Origin: JBHEMK01 sp046262635
GTDB lineage: Bacteria > Actinomycetota > Thermoleophilia > Gaiellales > Gaiellaceae
Reading direction: 5' to 3'
NCBI GenBank assembly: GCA_046262635.1
Contig: JBHEMK010000041.1
Location: forward strand, 1 to 19,746
DNA: 19,746 nt
The notes beneath the pieces were generated by a model. It did no database searches, had not been told where the DNA came from, and was given only the letters and a program-made list of their open reading frames with translations. The position numbers and the translations under genes were made by a program. Position 1 is the first letter of the stretch, and each line of letters begins with the position of its first letter. This document shows, piece by piece, positions 1 to 6,912 of this stretch.

Positions 1-809
1 GTTCGCACGAAGGCAAAGAACGCGGCGACGAGCGCGGGGGCAAGCAGCTGGCGTGAGAGCGTGCCGGGAAGTGCCAGCTGCGCGAAGGAACCGCCGCCGC
101 CCGGCGCGAGCGCGTAGAGGGCGAGGGCGGAGGCGAGTACCGCGAGCGCGAGCCAGACCGAGCGGAAGACGGCGAGCCCCGATTCGAAGAGCACGAGAAA
201 GGCGAGCGGCGCGACGACGCTCGGCTCGTGCAGGACGACACCGGTCGGATCGACGCCGCCGAAGCGGGCGACGAGCGCCAGGAACGCGTGCCAGAGCGGG
301 AACGCATAGCCGGGATGGAGACCGCCGTCACGGAACTCGTCGACGGCCCGCAGCGAGAGCGAGCCGAAGTCGTCGAGCTTGCGCACCCGCCCGAGGTGGA
401 AGAGCGCGTCCCCGCGGAGGATCCCGGCTACGTGCCAGAGCAGGATTCCGAAGCCGATCCCGCCGAGGACGACGAGCGCCCGGGCCCGCTGCGCCGGCTC
501 GTCGGCCGGGCGCAGCGAGAAGGGGAGTGCCACGAGCGCGATCCCGGCGAGAACGGCGGCCGCGACCCAGAGCGAACCGCCGAGGAAGACCGTGAGCGAG
601 AGGCCCGCCGCGACGGCGACGAGCGACCAGGCGAGCGTCGAGGCGCCGCTCCGCCGGCCGAGCGCCCGCGCGACGAGCCGCCCCGGCAGCAGCAGGACGA
701 GGGTCGCGGCCCCGAGCCGAAGCCAGAGCCCGAACGAGCTGTCCGCTGGCACCAGCCGCGCCAGCGCAAGCAGCGGCAGCGCAGCGAGAAGCCAGGGAAT
801 TCTCCTCAT
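1..809 (-). CDS. GT-C/GT39-like multi-pass membrane protein (C-terminus beyond window)
   Basis: The reading frame is open from an ATG at 809 to the window's left edge, giving 269 visible residues and no stop, so it is partial. By eye it has a short hydrophobic N-terminal segment (about 5-19) and further hydrophobic stretches near 27-48, 60-80, 82-98, 109-130, 170-183, 198-213, 217-235 and 253-268. A loop at 132-175 (GDALFHLGRVRKLDDFGS followed by an HPGYAFPLWH stretch) resembles the first acidic extracytoplasmic loop of lipid-linked-sugar GT-C enzymes, where an Asp acts in catalysis. The start overlaps the stop of the upstream glycosyltransferase as ATGA (806-809), implying translational coupling in a glycan operon. 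A role as a membrane glycosyltransferase using polyprenyl-phosphate sugars is inferred. It could instead be a polymerase or another membrane protein of unknown function. Confidence 0.75.
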   Translation of the reverse strand, partial: MRRIPWLLAALPLLALARLVPADSSFGLWLRLGAATLVLLLPGRLVARALGRRSGASTLAWSLVAVAAGLSLTVFLGGSLWVAAAVLAGIALVALPFSLRPADEPAQRARALVVLGGIGFGILLWHVAGILRGDALFHLGRVRKLDDFGSLSLRAVDEFRDGGLHPGYAFPLWHAFLALVARFGGVDPTGVVLHEPSVVAPLAFLVLFESGLAVFRSVWLALAVLASALALYALAPGGGGSFAQLALPGTLSRQLLAPALVAAFFAFVR

Positions 810-1690
810 CGAAGCAGCGTCTCGGCCGGGCCGGATGCGAGCCAGGCCGCGGCCTCCCGGTACATCCGGCCGCGCTCGCCGCGGAAGGCGAGCCCTCGCA
901 GCCCGAGCGCGACGGCCAGTAGGAACCGCGCCCGCTCGGCCTCGCGCGGCCCGCGGTGCTTGGCCAGGAACCGCAGGTGTCCCTTCACCTGCTCGCTGAA
1001 GAGCCGGCCGCCATGCGACGCACCGCCGACGTGGACGACCTCGGCAGCCGGGTAGAACAGCACCTTCCAGCCCGCCTGGCCGAAGCGGTAGTGCCAGTCG
1101 GTCTCCTCGCTGAAGAGGAAGAAGTCCTCGTCGAGGAGGCCGACGGCGTCGATCGCCGCGCGGCGGACGAGCATGCAGGCGCCCATCACGAACTCGGCCT
1201 CGTGCATGCTTTCGTGATCGAACCCCCCCGCGTAGAAGGCGTTGAACACCCTCGAGCGGGGCGCGAGCTTGCGCAGGAAGAGGTACTCGGTGGCGAGCCG
1301 CCAGAGGGTCGGGAAGCCGCGCACCGACCGCTGCAGCGAGCCGTCGAGGTTGAGCAGCCTTGGCCCGACGACGGCGGCCTCGGGATGCCCGTCTGCGAAG
1401 GCCGCCAGCCGCTCGACCGCGGCACCCACAACCCACGCGTCCGCGTTCATGACGAGCACGTAGCCGCCCGAGGTCGCGCGGATGCCGGCGTTCCAGGCGG
1501 CGGCGAGTCCGCGGTTTGCGACCTCGAGCAGGCAAGCGTCTGGAAATCGTTCGCGGACGAGGTCGACCGAGCCGTCGGTCGAGCCGACGTCGACGACCAC
1601 CGTCTCGTAGCCGCTGAGGCTCTCGAGGCAGCGCCCGAGCCACGGCATCGAGTCGAGGCTCACCACCGCGACCGAGACCTCAGCGGGCAC
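806..1690 (-). CDS. Family 2 glycosyltransferase, rhamnosyltransferase-like
   Basis: A 294-residue GT-A fold protein, close to the usual length for WbbL-like rhamnosyltransferases. Visible motifs: an N-terminal beta strand leading to VVVDVGSTDGS (31-41), the nucleotide-binding start of GT2 enzymes; the metal-binding segment LVMNADAW (79-86), taking the place of DXD; GACMLVRR (170-177); and the acceptor/catalytic region DEDFFLFSEETDWHYR (187-202), with the Glu-Glu-x-Asp-Trp signature. HVGG (220-223) is typical of the C-terminus of this subfamily. It should transfer a sugar from a nucleotide donor to a lipid-linked or glycan acceptor on the inner face of the membrane. It starts at a GTG 11 nt inside the end of the preceding membrane-protein gene, and its TGA overlaps the next ATG. 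The family call is firm; the sugar and acceptor cannot be read from sequence. Confidence 0.93.
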   Translation of the reverse strand: MPAEVSVAVVSLDSMPWLGRCLESLSGYETVVVDVGSTDGSVDLVRERFPDACLLEVANRGLAAAWNAGIRATSGGYVLVMNADAWVVGAAVERLAAFADGHPEAAVVGPRLLNLDGSLQRSVRGFPTLWRLATEYLFLRKLAPRSRVFNAFYAGGFDHESMHEAEFVMGACMLVRRAAIDAVGLLDEDFFLFSEETDWHYRFGQAGWKVLFYPAAEVVHVGGASHGGRLFSEQVKGHLRFLAKHRGPREAERARFLLAVALGLRGLAFRGERGRMYREAAAWLASGPAETLLR

Positions 1691-2645
1691 GGCGGAGCCC
1701 CTCCCGTCCGAGCATCGCGACGCCCGGCAACGAGAGCGCGATCGTGACGAGGAAGAAGAGGAAGCCGGTGTCGAAGGCGAGGCTCTTGTCCACGCCGAGC
1801 TGCCCGAGGAAGCTGACGAAGAACGCCTCGCGCACGGCGAGGCCGTTGATCGTGAACGGGACGAGCATGACGAGGAAGAGCAGCGGCCCCATCACGTAGT
1901 AGGGCCGCGGCGACAGGTCGACGCCGACCGCCTTCCCGGCGAGCCAGATCGCGAGCACGCGTACCGCCTGCACGACGAGGGTGAGCGCGAACATCCAACC
2001 GAGCAGCGCCGCGTGCTCGCGGTAGCCGTGAACCCCCTCGTACCCGGCGCGGAGCGGGCGCTCGAGCCGAAGCCGGCGGAGCAGCGGCACCGTGAACGCG
2101 AGCGGCCCGCGGGCACGGCGCGAGAAGAGGACGGCTGCGCCGACCGCAGCGGCGACGACGAAGGCGAGCTCCAGCCAGAGATAGCCGCCGACGTCGTAGC
2201 GGCCGACCGCGAGCGCGAAGCCGACGGCCGCCAGCGCCAGCGTGGCCGCACCACCGAGTGCACGCTCGAGCAGCACCGAGCCTGCGATCGGGCCGGCGCT
2301 GCCCCGATGCCGCCGGCTCGTTTCGAAGATCCTCATTGCGTCGCCCCCGAGCGAGGTTGGCAGCACCTGGCCCGCGGTGTAGGCGACGAAGTAGGCACGC
2401 ACGAGCCAGCCGAGCCGATCGTCGATTTCCCGCGCCACGAGGAGCCGCTGCCAGCGCCACGCCATCGGCCCGACCGACCCGGCCATGATCGCGAGCGACG
2501 CGGCGAAGTACCGGTAGTCGGCCCGGGCGAGCTCGCGGACGGCGCGGCCGACGTCGATCTGCCAGACGATGTAGGAGACGCACAGCCCGGTGACCACGAG
2601 GGTCGCCACGGCCCTCACGGCCTTGCTAGACCAGGGCTTCGACAT
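1680..2645 (-). CDS. UPF0104 / lysylphosphatidylglycerol synthase-like membrane-domain protein
   Basis: A 321-residue integral membrane protein of the family related to the transmembrane half of MprF and to archaeal AglD (TIGR00374-like). The hallmark GQVLPTSLGGDAMRIFETSR is at about 92-111. A second family motif, the pattern PFTINGLAVREAFFVSFL with Pro, Gly and Arg-Glu conserved, lies in the C-terminal third. I see about seven or eight hydrophobic segments, and no cytoplasmic synthase domain is attached. Members next to glycosyltransferases are thought to move or handle lipid-linked sugars or lipids, but the biochemical function of stand-alone copies is poorly defined. It starts 20 nt inside the end of the ATP-grasp gene and ends 11 nt inside the GT2 gene, so all four genes probably share one transcript. 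Confidence 0.9.
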   Translation of the reverse strand: MSKPWSSKAVRAVATLVVTGLCVSYIVWQIDVGRAVRELARADYRYFAASLAIMAGSVGPMAWRWQRLLVAREIDDRLGWLVRAYFVAYTAGQVLPTSLGGDAMRIFETSRRHRGSAGPIAGSVLLERALGGAATLALAAVGFALAVGRYDVGGYLWLELAFVVAAAVGAAVLFSRRARGPLAFTVPLLRRLRLERPLRAGYEGVHGYREHAALLGWMFALTLVVQAVRVLAIWLAGKAVGVDLSPRPYYVMGPLLFLVMLVPFTINGLAVREAFFVSFLGQLGVDKSLAFDTGFLFFLVTIALSLPGVAMLGREGLRRAR

Positions 2646-3843
2646 CCACGACGTCGAGCCGGATCAGCTCGACTGCGCGCCGGGCTGTCGCGAGCGCCTG
2701 GCCACGCCCGGCGCCAACGGCGAGGACGGCGCCCGCTCGGTCCGACGGACGTTGCAGCTCCGCGAACACGTGGCCCGGCCGACGGTAGACGCGGATCCCG
2801 CGCACGCCTGGCAGTGCGTAGGCCTCTTCGAGGCCGGACACTCGGCGCAGCTCGCCCGGCGGTGCCGGGAGGAAGCGCACACAGGCGGCCCCGACCGGTT
2901 CGGCCGGGACGAGCTCCCGTTCCGCCACAGGCTCCCCGAGCGCCGTCCTGACCGTGAGTGCATTCAGGTCGACGCCGAGGGCCGCCCGGCAGAGCTCGGC
3001 GTCGTGGTCGCCTCCGAGGCGGGCCGCCGCACGGAGGACGAGCGGGCCCTCCGGTCCCAGCACAACCTGGGTCGAGCTCGGCCCCTCTGCCACACCGAGG
3101 GCGGCGACCGCGGCCGCGGCCGCCTCGAGGGCTGCGCCTGCGAGAACGGGATCGGCGCTGTTCGGCCAGGCGAGCGCGAGCGCCACGTCGAGCAGCGGGG
3201 AGGAGAGGATGTCCGTGACCGTGAGCGGGTGGAAGCGCCCGCCGAGCGAAAAGGCGTTCACCGCCAGCTCGAGCCCGTCGACGACCTCCTCGACGAGGCA
3301 GAGATCGGTCCGCGACTCGGCGAGCGCCTGCGCCGTCGCGGCCGCGAGCGTCTCCGCTCCCGTGACGAGGATGCGCCTTCCCTGCCGATCGGCACCGGTT
3401 ACCGCACAGGGATAGCCCAGGCGGCGGGCGACAGCCCGGATCTCCTCTGCCGTCCGGCAGAGGACGGAGGCGGTCTGAGGGATTCCGGCTTCTGCGAGCC
3501 GCTCGCGCTCGCGCTGCCGCGAGCTCGTCAGAGCGGCGCTGCCCGGCGCGAGCGGATGCGGCACACCGAGCTTTGCGGCGATGCGGGCGGCGATCGCCAC
3601 CGGCCGGTCGCTGCCCGGCGCCACCACGCCGTCGATGCGCTCCGCGCGGGCCAGCCGGTCAAGCGCGGGCTCGTCCTCGATCGAGACGATCGCGCGGCGG
3701 TCGGCGTAGCGGAACCCGGGCGCCGAGGGATCTCGGTCGGCCGCGACGACGGTGACGCCGAGCCTCCGGGCCGCGGCGAGCAGCCCGAGCTGAGCCGGGC
3801 CTGCGCCGAGTACGAGGAGCCGTTTCCCCTCCACTGCGGTCAT
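2626..3843 (-). CDS. ATP-grasp-fold protein with degenerate catalytic site
   Basis: From the ATG at 3843 this is 405 residues. The N-terminal pre-ATP-grasp domain begins KRLLVLGAGPAQLG (7-20). It aligns along its whole length with the ATP-grasp protein at 10300-11511, sharing the start EGK, GVDLNAL versus GVDLVEV, and a C-terminal domain of the same layout. Key residues differ. The ATP-binding Lys of the AVLKPAD motif is Thr149 here (AVTGADRQG), and the metal-binding Glu of IEVAARIPGG is Arg271 (LRAAARLGG). Asn-Lys before the central domain is Ser-Arg. It may be a non-catalytic partner or a regulator. First gene of the minus-strand glycan operon. Start uncertain: GTG at 3834 matches the paralogue's start exactly, ATG lies at 3864, and an in-frame GTG at 3957 has a GAGG sequence upstream. 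Confidence 0.85.
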   Translation of the reverse strand: MTAVEGKRLLVLGAGPAQLGLLAAARRLGVTVVAADRDPSAPGFRYADRRAIVSIEDEPALDRLARAERIDGVVAPGSDRPVAIAARIAAKLGVPHPLAPGSAALTSSRQRERERLAEAGIPQTASVLCRTAEEIRAVARRLGYPCAVTGADRQGRRILVTGAETLAAATAQALAESRTDLCLVEEVVDGLELAVNAFSLGGRFHPLTVTDILSSPLLDVALALAWPNSADPVLAGAALEAAAAAVAALGVAEGPSSTQVVLGPEGPLVLRAAARLGGDHDAELCRAALGVDLNALTVRTALGEPVAERELVPAEPVGAACVRFLPAPPGELRRVSGLEEAYALPGVRGIRVYRRPGHVFAELQRPSDRAGAVLAVGAGRGQALATARRAVELIRLDVVDVEALV

Positions 3844-4029
3844 TCTGGCGATCGGCTCGGCCATGGCCGCGCGGTTGGAGTCCGTCGATGAGGCAAAACC
3901 AGTGGCCGCGAATGACGATTCACGATCGATGGCCGCGACCGCCTCACATCGGCGCACCTACCTCGTCGGCGCGCTCCTCTCGTACGACGGCGTCTCGGCT
4001 GCTTCCGCCTTCGAGGTGAGGGCCTCGCG
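3844..4029. other. Intergenic region between ATP-grasp operon and pseudogene
   Basis: This stretch lies upstream of the minus-strand ATP-grasp operon and of the plus-strand GGDEF remnant. It probably holds the operon promoter. The segment around 3885-3940 is less GC-rich than its surroundings, but I could not identify convincing -35/-10 hexamers. It can be read in frame as an N-terminal extension of the ATP-grasp gene (to a GTG at 3957) or as a plus-strand remnant of the pseudogene's N-terminus, ending at a stop near 4045. Neither reading looks conserved. Confidence 0.4.
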
Positions 4030-4720
4030 ATGGGCAGTTTTCTAGTCCCCGTGGTGCTGGTGGCACTCGCAACCGGACCGCTCCGGGGCGCCCTCGCGAG
4101 TGTGCTGGCAACGGGCCTAGGTGGCGGCGGCCGTCGTGATCTTGCGCTGATCCCGACTCAGGGGCCTTCACAACCGCCAGGCGATCAGGCTCGTGACGTT
4201 CGCGGGTGTCGGCACGGTCGTCGGCTGATAGGGGAAGTACGAACCGGGGCTGGTCGAGCCGCTGACCGATAGCGCCTCCCGCGACTTCTTGACCGGGCGC
4301 AGGAATGTCCGCGCCTTCGGCGAGTCGCTTGCCTCACGTAGCGGCGGGGCTACGAGCTTCGTGCTGGTGCTCGGGACATGGATCACCTGAGATGGGTCAA
4401 CGACGCGCACGGGCACGATGACCCAACCGCGCCATCCGCCGCGTGGCCGCGACGCTCGCGCTGCACCTGGCGGCGGGCGACGCGAGCCGCCCGGGTCGGA
4501 GGGGACGCGTTCGCGATCCTCGCGGCGGGCTGCGCCGAAGCAGGTCCAGGAGCAGACCGACCTCCGGTCCCGTGCGCTCGACCGCGGGCCTCGACACGAG
4601 CTTCCGCTGGGCAACTGCGCCGGACGACGGCACCGTCGCGCTCGCCGGCCGACGACCGCCTCGGCGCGGCGAGGCTCCTGCGCCGCACCCGGCAGTCGGC
4701 GGGGCGGGTTTGCGGCGCGG
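4030..4720 (+). pseudogene. Decayed membrane diguanylate cyclase (GGDEF) remnant
   Basis: No single frame is intact, but pieces of a GGDEF protein appear in correct order across frames. A hydrophobic segment FLVPVVLVALATG starts just after 4030. HNRQAIRLVTFAGVGTVVG (4169-4225) is followed by in-frame TGA and TAG (4226-4231). The same frame then continues with the domain start RDFLTGRRNVRAF (from 4280) and stops at 4388. DMDHLRWVNDAHGHDD (from 4375) is in the next frame. RRVAATLALHLAAGDA (about 4437-4485) is in a third. ARVGGDAFAILAAGC (about 4486-4530) carries the signature as GGDAF (4498-4512). GLDTSFRWATAPDDG (from 4587) and ADDRLGAARLLRR (from about 4650) need two more shifts. The order matches LTGLxNRRAF, DxDxFKxVND and GGDEF of active c-di-GMP synthases, and Ala replaces the catalytic Glu of GGDEF. 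With at least five frame breaks this is a relic, not a sequencing slip. Confidence 0.85.
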
Positions 4721-4740
4721 GAGCGCGTCCTCGGCGCAGG

Positions 4741-6153
4741 CTAGGCCGCCGCCTCGAGTTCCGGGACGAGCCCCTCGGCTGCGCTCGGCTTCCGACGGCG
4801 CGGGATCGACAGCGCCGCGAGCGCGCCGGCCCCGACGACCGCGGCGCCGACCCAGACGGCCGGCGTCAGGCCGTGGACGAACGTCGTCCCGGTCCCATAG
4901 CCGCCGTAGTGGGAGAAGATCGAAGCCAGCACGGCCACGCCGAAGACCCCGCCGAGCTCGCGGATCGCGTTGTTCGCGCCGGAGGCCTTACCCTCCTCCT
5001 CGGGCCGCACCGACGAGAGCACGACGTTGGCGACGGGCGCGAAGAAGAGCGCCATGCCGATCCCGGAGAACATGAACGGGACGAACAGATCCCAGTAGTT
5101 CACGGTGGCGGTCGAGACGGCGGCGATCCAGCCGAGCCCCGCCGCCTGCAGCGCGAGCCCGACGCCCATGATCCGATGGCCGCCGATCCGGTCCGAGAGC
5201 GCGCCGGCGACGGGCGCGATGAAGATTGGCATCGCCGTCCACGGCAGGATGCGCAGCCCGGCCTGCAGCGGGGAATAGCCCTGCACGGTCTGGAAGAACT
5301 GCGAGAGCAGGAAGATCGAGCCGAACATCCCGAAGTACATGAACAGCGAGGCGACGTTCGTCAGGGCGAACGTCCGATTTCTGAAGAAGCGAAGCGGGAG
5401 CATCGGCGACTCGGCCCGCAGCTCCCAGAGGACGAAGAGAACGAGCAGGACGATGCCGCCGGCGATCGAGCCGGCGATCTGGGGGCTACCCCAGCCGATC
5501 TGGTTGCCGCGCACGAGCCCCCAGACGATCCCGAACAGGCCGGTGCTCGCGAGGCCGAGGCCAGGCAGGTCGAGTGCGCCCTCGGGGCCGCGGGACTCCT
5601 GGAGGCGCGTGAACGCGAGCGGGATCATCGCGACCCCGATCGGGACGTTGAGCCAGAAGATCCAGTGCCAGGAAATGCCCTGGACGACCGCGCCGCCGAC
5701 GAGCGGCCCGAGCGCGACCGCCAGTCCGCCGATCCCGCCCCAGGCCCCGAGCGCGAGACCCCGCTTCTCCTTGGGCACGGCGGCGGAGAGGATCGTCAAG
5801 GTGAGCGGCGTCACGATCGCTCCGCCGATGCCCTGGACTGCGCGGGCGATGTCAAGCGCGTTCGCCGTCGAGGCGAGCGCCGCGGCGATCGAGCCGCCGG
5901 TGAAGATCAGGAGCCCGATCACGAACAGCCGGCGCCGCCCGAAGCGATCGCCGAGCGCGGCGCCGGTCAGAAGCAGGACGGCGAAGGTCAGCGTGTAGGC
6001 GTTGACGGTCCACTCGAGCTGCGAGATCGAGGCGTGCAAATCGCGCCGGATCACGGGAATCGCCGTCGAGACGACGAGGTTGTCGAGCGTGACCATGAAG
6101 AGGGCGATCGACGTGATCGCGAAGGTCCAGAGGGTCTTGTGCCTGGCCGTCAT
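4741..6153 (-). CDS. DHA2-family MFS drug efflux transporter (EmrB/QacA-like)
   Basis: A 470-residue, predicted 14-helix proton-coupled antiporter. Seen in order: the helix 1 motif TLDNLVVSTAIPVI (22-35), with the Asp typical of DHA1/DHA2 pumps; motif A GALGDRFGRRRLF region (about 64-77); motif B-like ARAVQGIGGA (103-112); motif C GPLVGGAVVQ (149-158); and the DHA2 signature SWHWIFWLNVPIG (161-173). The C-terminal half repeats the fold. It likely exports hydrophobic or cationic toxic compounds across the cytoplasmic membrane; the substrate is unknown. The ATG has a strong ribosome binding site, GGAAGGAG on the minus strand (6160-6167), 6 nt away. The 61-bp gap from the tetR-type gene contains an operator-like palindrome, so induction by a TetR ligand is likely. 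Confidence 0.95.
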   Translation of the reverse strand: MTARHKTLWTFAITSIALFMVTLDNLVVSTAIPVIRRDLHASISQLEWTVNAYTLTFAVLLLTGAALGDRFGRRRLFVIGLLIFTGGSIAAALASTANALDIARAVQGIGGAIVTPLTLTILSAAVPKEKRGLALGAWGGIGGLAVALGPLVGGAVVQGISWHWIFWLNVPIGVAMIPLAFTRLQESRGPEGALDLPGLGLASTGLFGIVWGLVRGNQIGWGSPQIAGSIAGGIVLLVLFVLWELRAESPMLPLRFFRNRTFALTNVASLFMYFGMFGSIFLLSQFFQTVQGYSPLQAGLRILPWTAMPIFIAPVAGALSDRIGGHRIMGVGLALQAAGLGWIAAVSTATVNYWDLFVPFMFSGIGMALFFAPVANVVLSSVRPEEEGKASGANNAIRELGGVFGVAVLASIFSHYGGYGTGTTFVHGLTPAVWVGAAVVGAGALAALSIPRRRKPSAAEGLVPELEAAA

Positions 6154-6167
6154 CTCGGACTCCTTCC

Positions 6168-6185
6168 GAAGTGAGTCATCACTTC
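6168..6185. promoter_or_regulatory. Operator-like inverted repeat upstream of MFS pump
   Basis: A perfect 7-bp inverted repeat with a 4-bp spacer, GAAGTGA-GTCA-TCACTTC. It lies between the TetR gene and the MFS start, immediately upstream of the pump's ribosome binding site. A TTGACC hexamer resembling a -35 box (minus strand, 6192-6197) sits just upstream. It has the same length and architecture as the palindrome in front of the TetR gene and shares its AAGTGA sequence, so it is probably the same repressor's second site. Confidence 0.7.
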
Positions 6186-6214
6186 CTTATCGGTCAAATA
6201 AAAAGGGACGCGCG

Positions 6215-6775
6215 CTAATCGAGCTCTTCCTTGCAGCCCGCGAGGAGCCGCCGGGCCCACGGCTCATCCGAGTCGTGGATGCCCATCGAGGCCGCGACGT
6301 TCAGGAGCATGCCACAGGCAAAGAAGCGGCTGACGTCGGCCGCGGGCAGGCCGGTGACCCGCTCGACGTAGGCGTAGAGGTCGCCGTACCCCGCACGGAC
6401 GACGTCGCGGATGTCGGCGTCGTCGCAGGCGGCATAGGCCTGCATCTGGGCACGAAGGCGTGTGCGGTCGGCAAGCAGGACTTGTGCATAGGCCTCGCCC
6501 ATCGCGTGCATCGCCTCCGCTCCGCGCTTGCCCTCGGCCGCCCGCTGGAACATCTCGAGCGTCTCCCGCAGGCAGCGGGCGACCGTGGCCTTGTAGAGCT
6601 CCTTCTTGGTGCCGAAGAGGCGGAAGAGGTACGGCTGCGAGATCCCTGCGCGCCGGGCGATGTCGTCGGTCGAGGTTCCGTGGAGCCCCCGGTCGGCGAA
6701 CTCGACCATTGCCGCATCGAGGATCTCGTCACGGCGCTCGGACGCGGTGTGGCGGGCGGTCGTGACTGGGTTCAT
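6215..6775 (-). CDS. TetR/AcrR-family transcriptional repressor
   Basis: 186 residues, normal for the family. The N-terminal helix-turn-helix is clear: RRDEILDAAMVEFADRG (14-30), then TSTDDIARRAGISQPYLFRLFGTKKELYKA (34-63 with the recognition helix near 46-54). The rest is an all-helical ligand-binding and dimerisation domain that differs widely between members. It lies immediately upstream of, and co-oriented with, a DHA2 efflux pump, the usual arrangement for a local drug-responsive repressor. Palindromes with related half-sites lie in front of both genes, supporting autoregulation and pump control. The ATG at 6775 has no Shine-Dalgarno sequence, and a good -35/-10 pair ends 6 nt before it, so the transcript is probably leaderless. 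Confidence 0.95.
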   Translation of the reverse strand: MNPVTTARHTASERRDEILDAAMVEFADRGLHGTSTDDIARRAGISQPYLFRLFGTKKELYKATVARCLRETLEMFQRAAEGKRGAEAMHAMGEAYAQVLLADRTRLRAQMQAYAACDDADIRDVVRAGYGDLYAYVERVTGLPAADVSRFFACGMLLNVAASMGIHDSDEPWARRLLAGCKEELD

Positions 6776-6781
6776 GGCGAG

Positions 6782-6811
6782 ATAGTAAGTGACTACTTAC
6801 TCGCTTGTCAA
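6782..6811 (-). promoter_or_regulatory. TetR gene promoter with -35 TTGACA and -10 TACTAT
   Basis: On the minus strand there is a consensus -35 TTGACA (6811-6806), an 18-bp spacer and a -10-like TACTAT (6787-6782). Six bases separate this hexamer from the ATG at 6775, placing the likely transcription start on or beside the start codon. This is the best-formed promoter in the window. The operator palindrome fills its spacer. Confidence 0.7.
6784..6801. promoter_or_regulatory. Operator-like inverted repeat inside TetR promoter
   Basis: A perfect 7-bp inverted repeat with a 4-bp spacer, AGTAAGT-GACT-ACTTACT, lying between the -35 and -10 of the TetR gene promoter. Binding there would block RNA polymerase, as in classic TetR autoregulation. 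The AAGTGA core is shared with the palindrome at 6168-6185. Confidence 0.75.
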
Positions 6812-6912
6812 GTTGGCTCGTCATCCGAGCTGGCCGCGAGCCCGACCTCGGCTCCGATCCGGCCAGGCCGCAGGCCCCTGTGCCGCGCCTGCCCGGGGCC
6901 CGCCCTCGGCCG

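Noticed and set aside
4168..4614. Minus-strand 148-codon frame
   Set aside because: It is antisense to ordered GGDEF fragments and shows no family features.
4378..6174. A long plus-strand open frame opposite the MFS transporter gene
   Set aside because: It is rich in Arg, Asp and Glu with no recognisable fold over the MFS gene, and is the antisense shadow expected in high-GC DNA. Only its first part overlaps real GGDEF fragments, covered by the pseudogene entry.
6870..6892. GC-rich 6-bp inverted repeat downstream of the aminotransferase gene as a terminator
   Set aside because: Short stem, 11-nt loop and no U-tract; such repeats are common by chance at this GC content.
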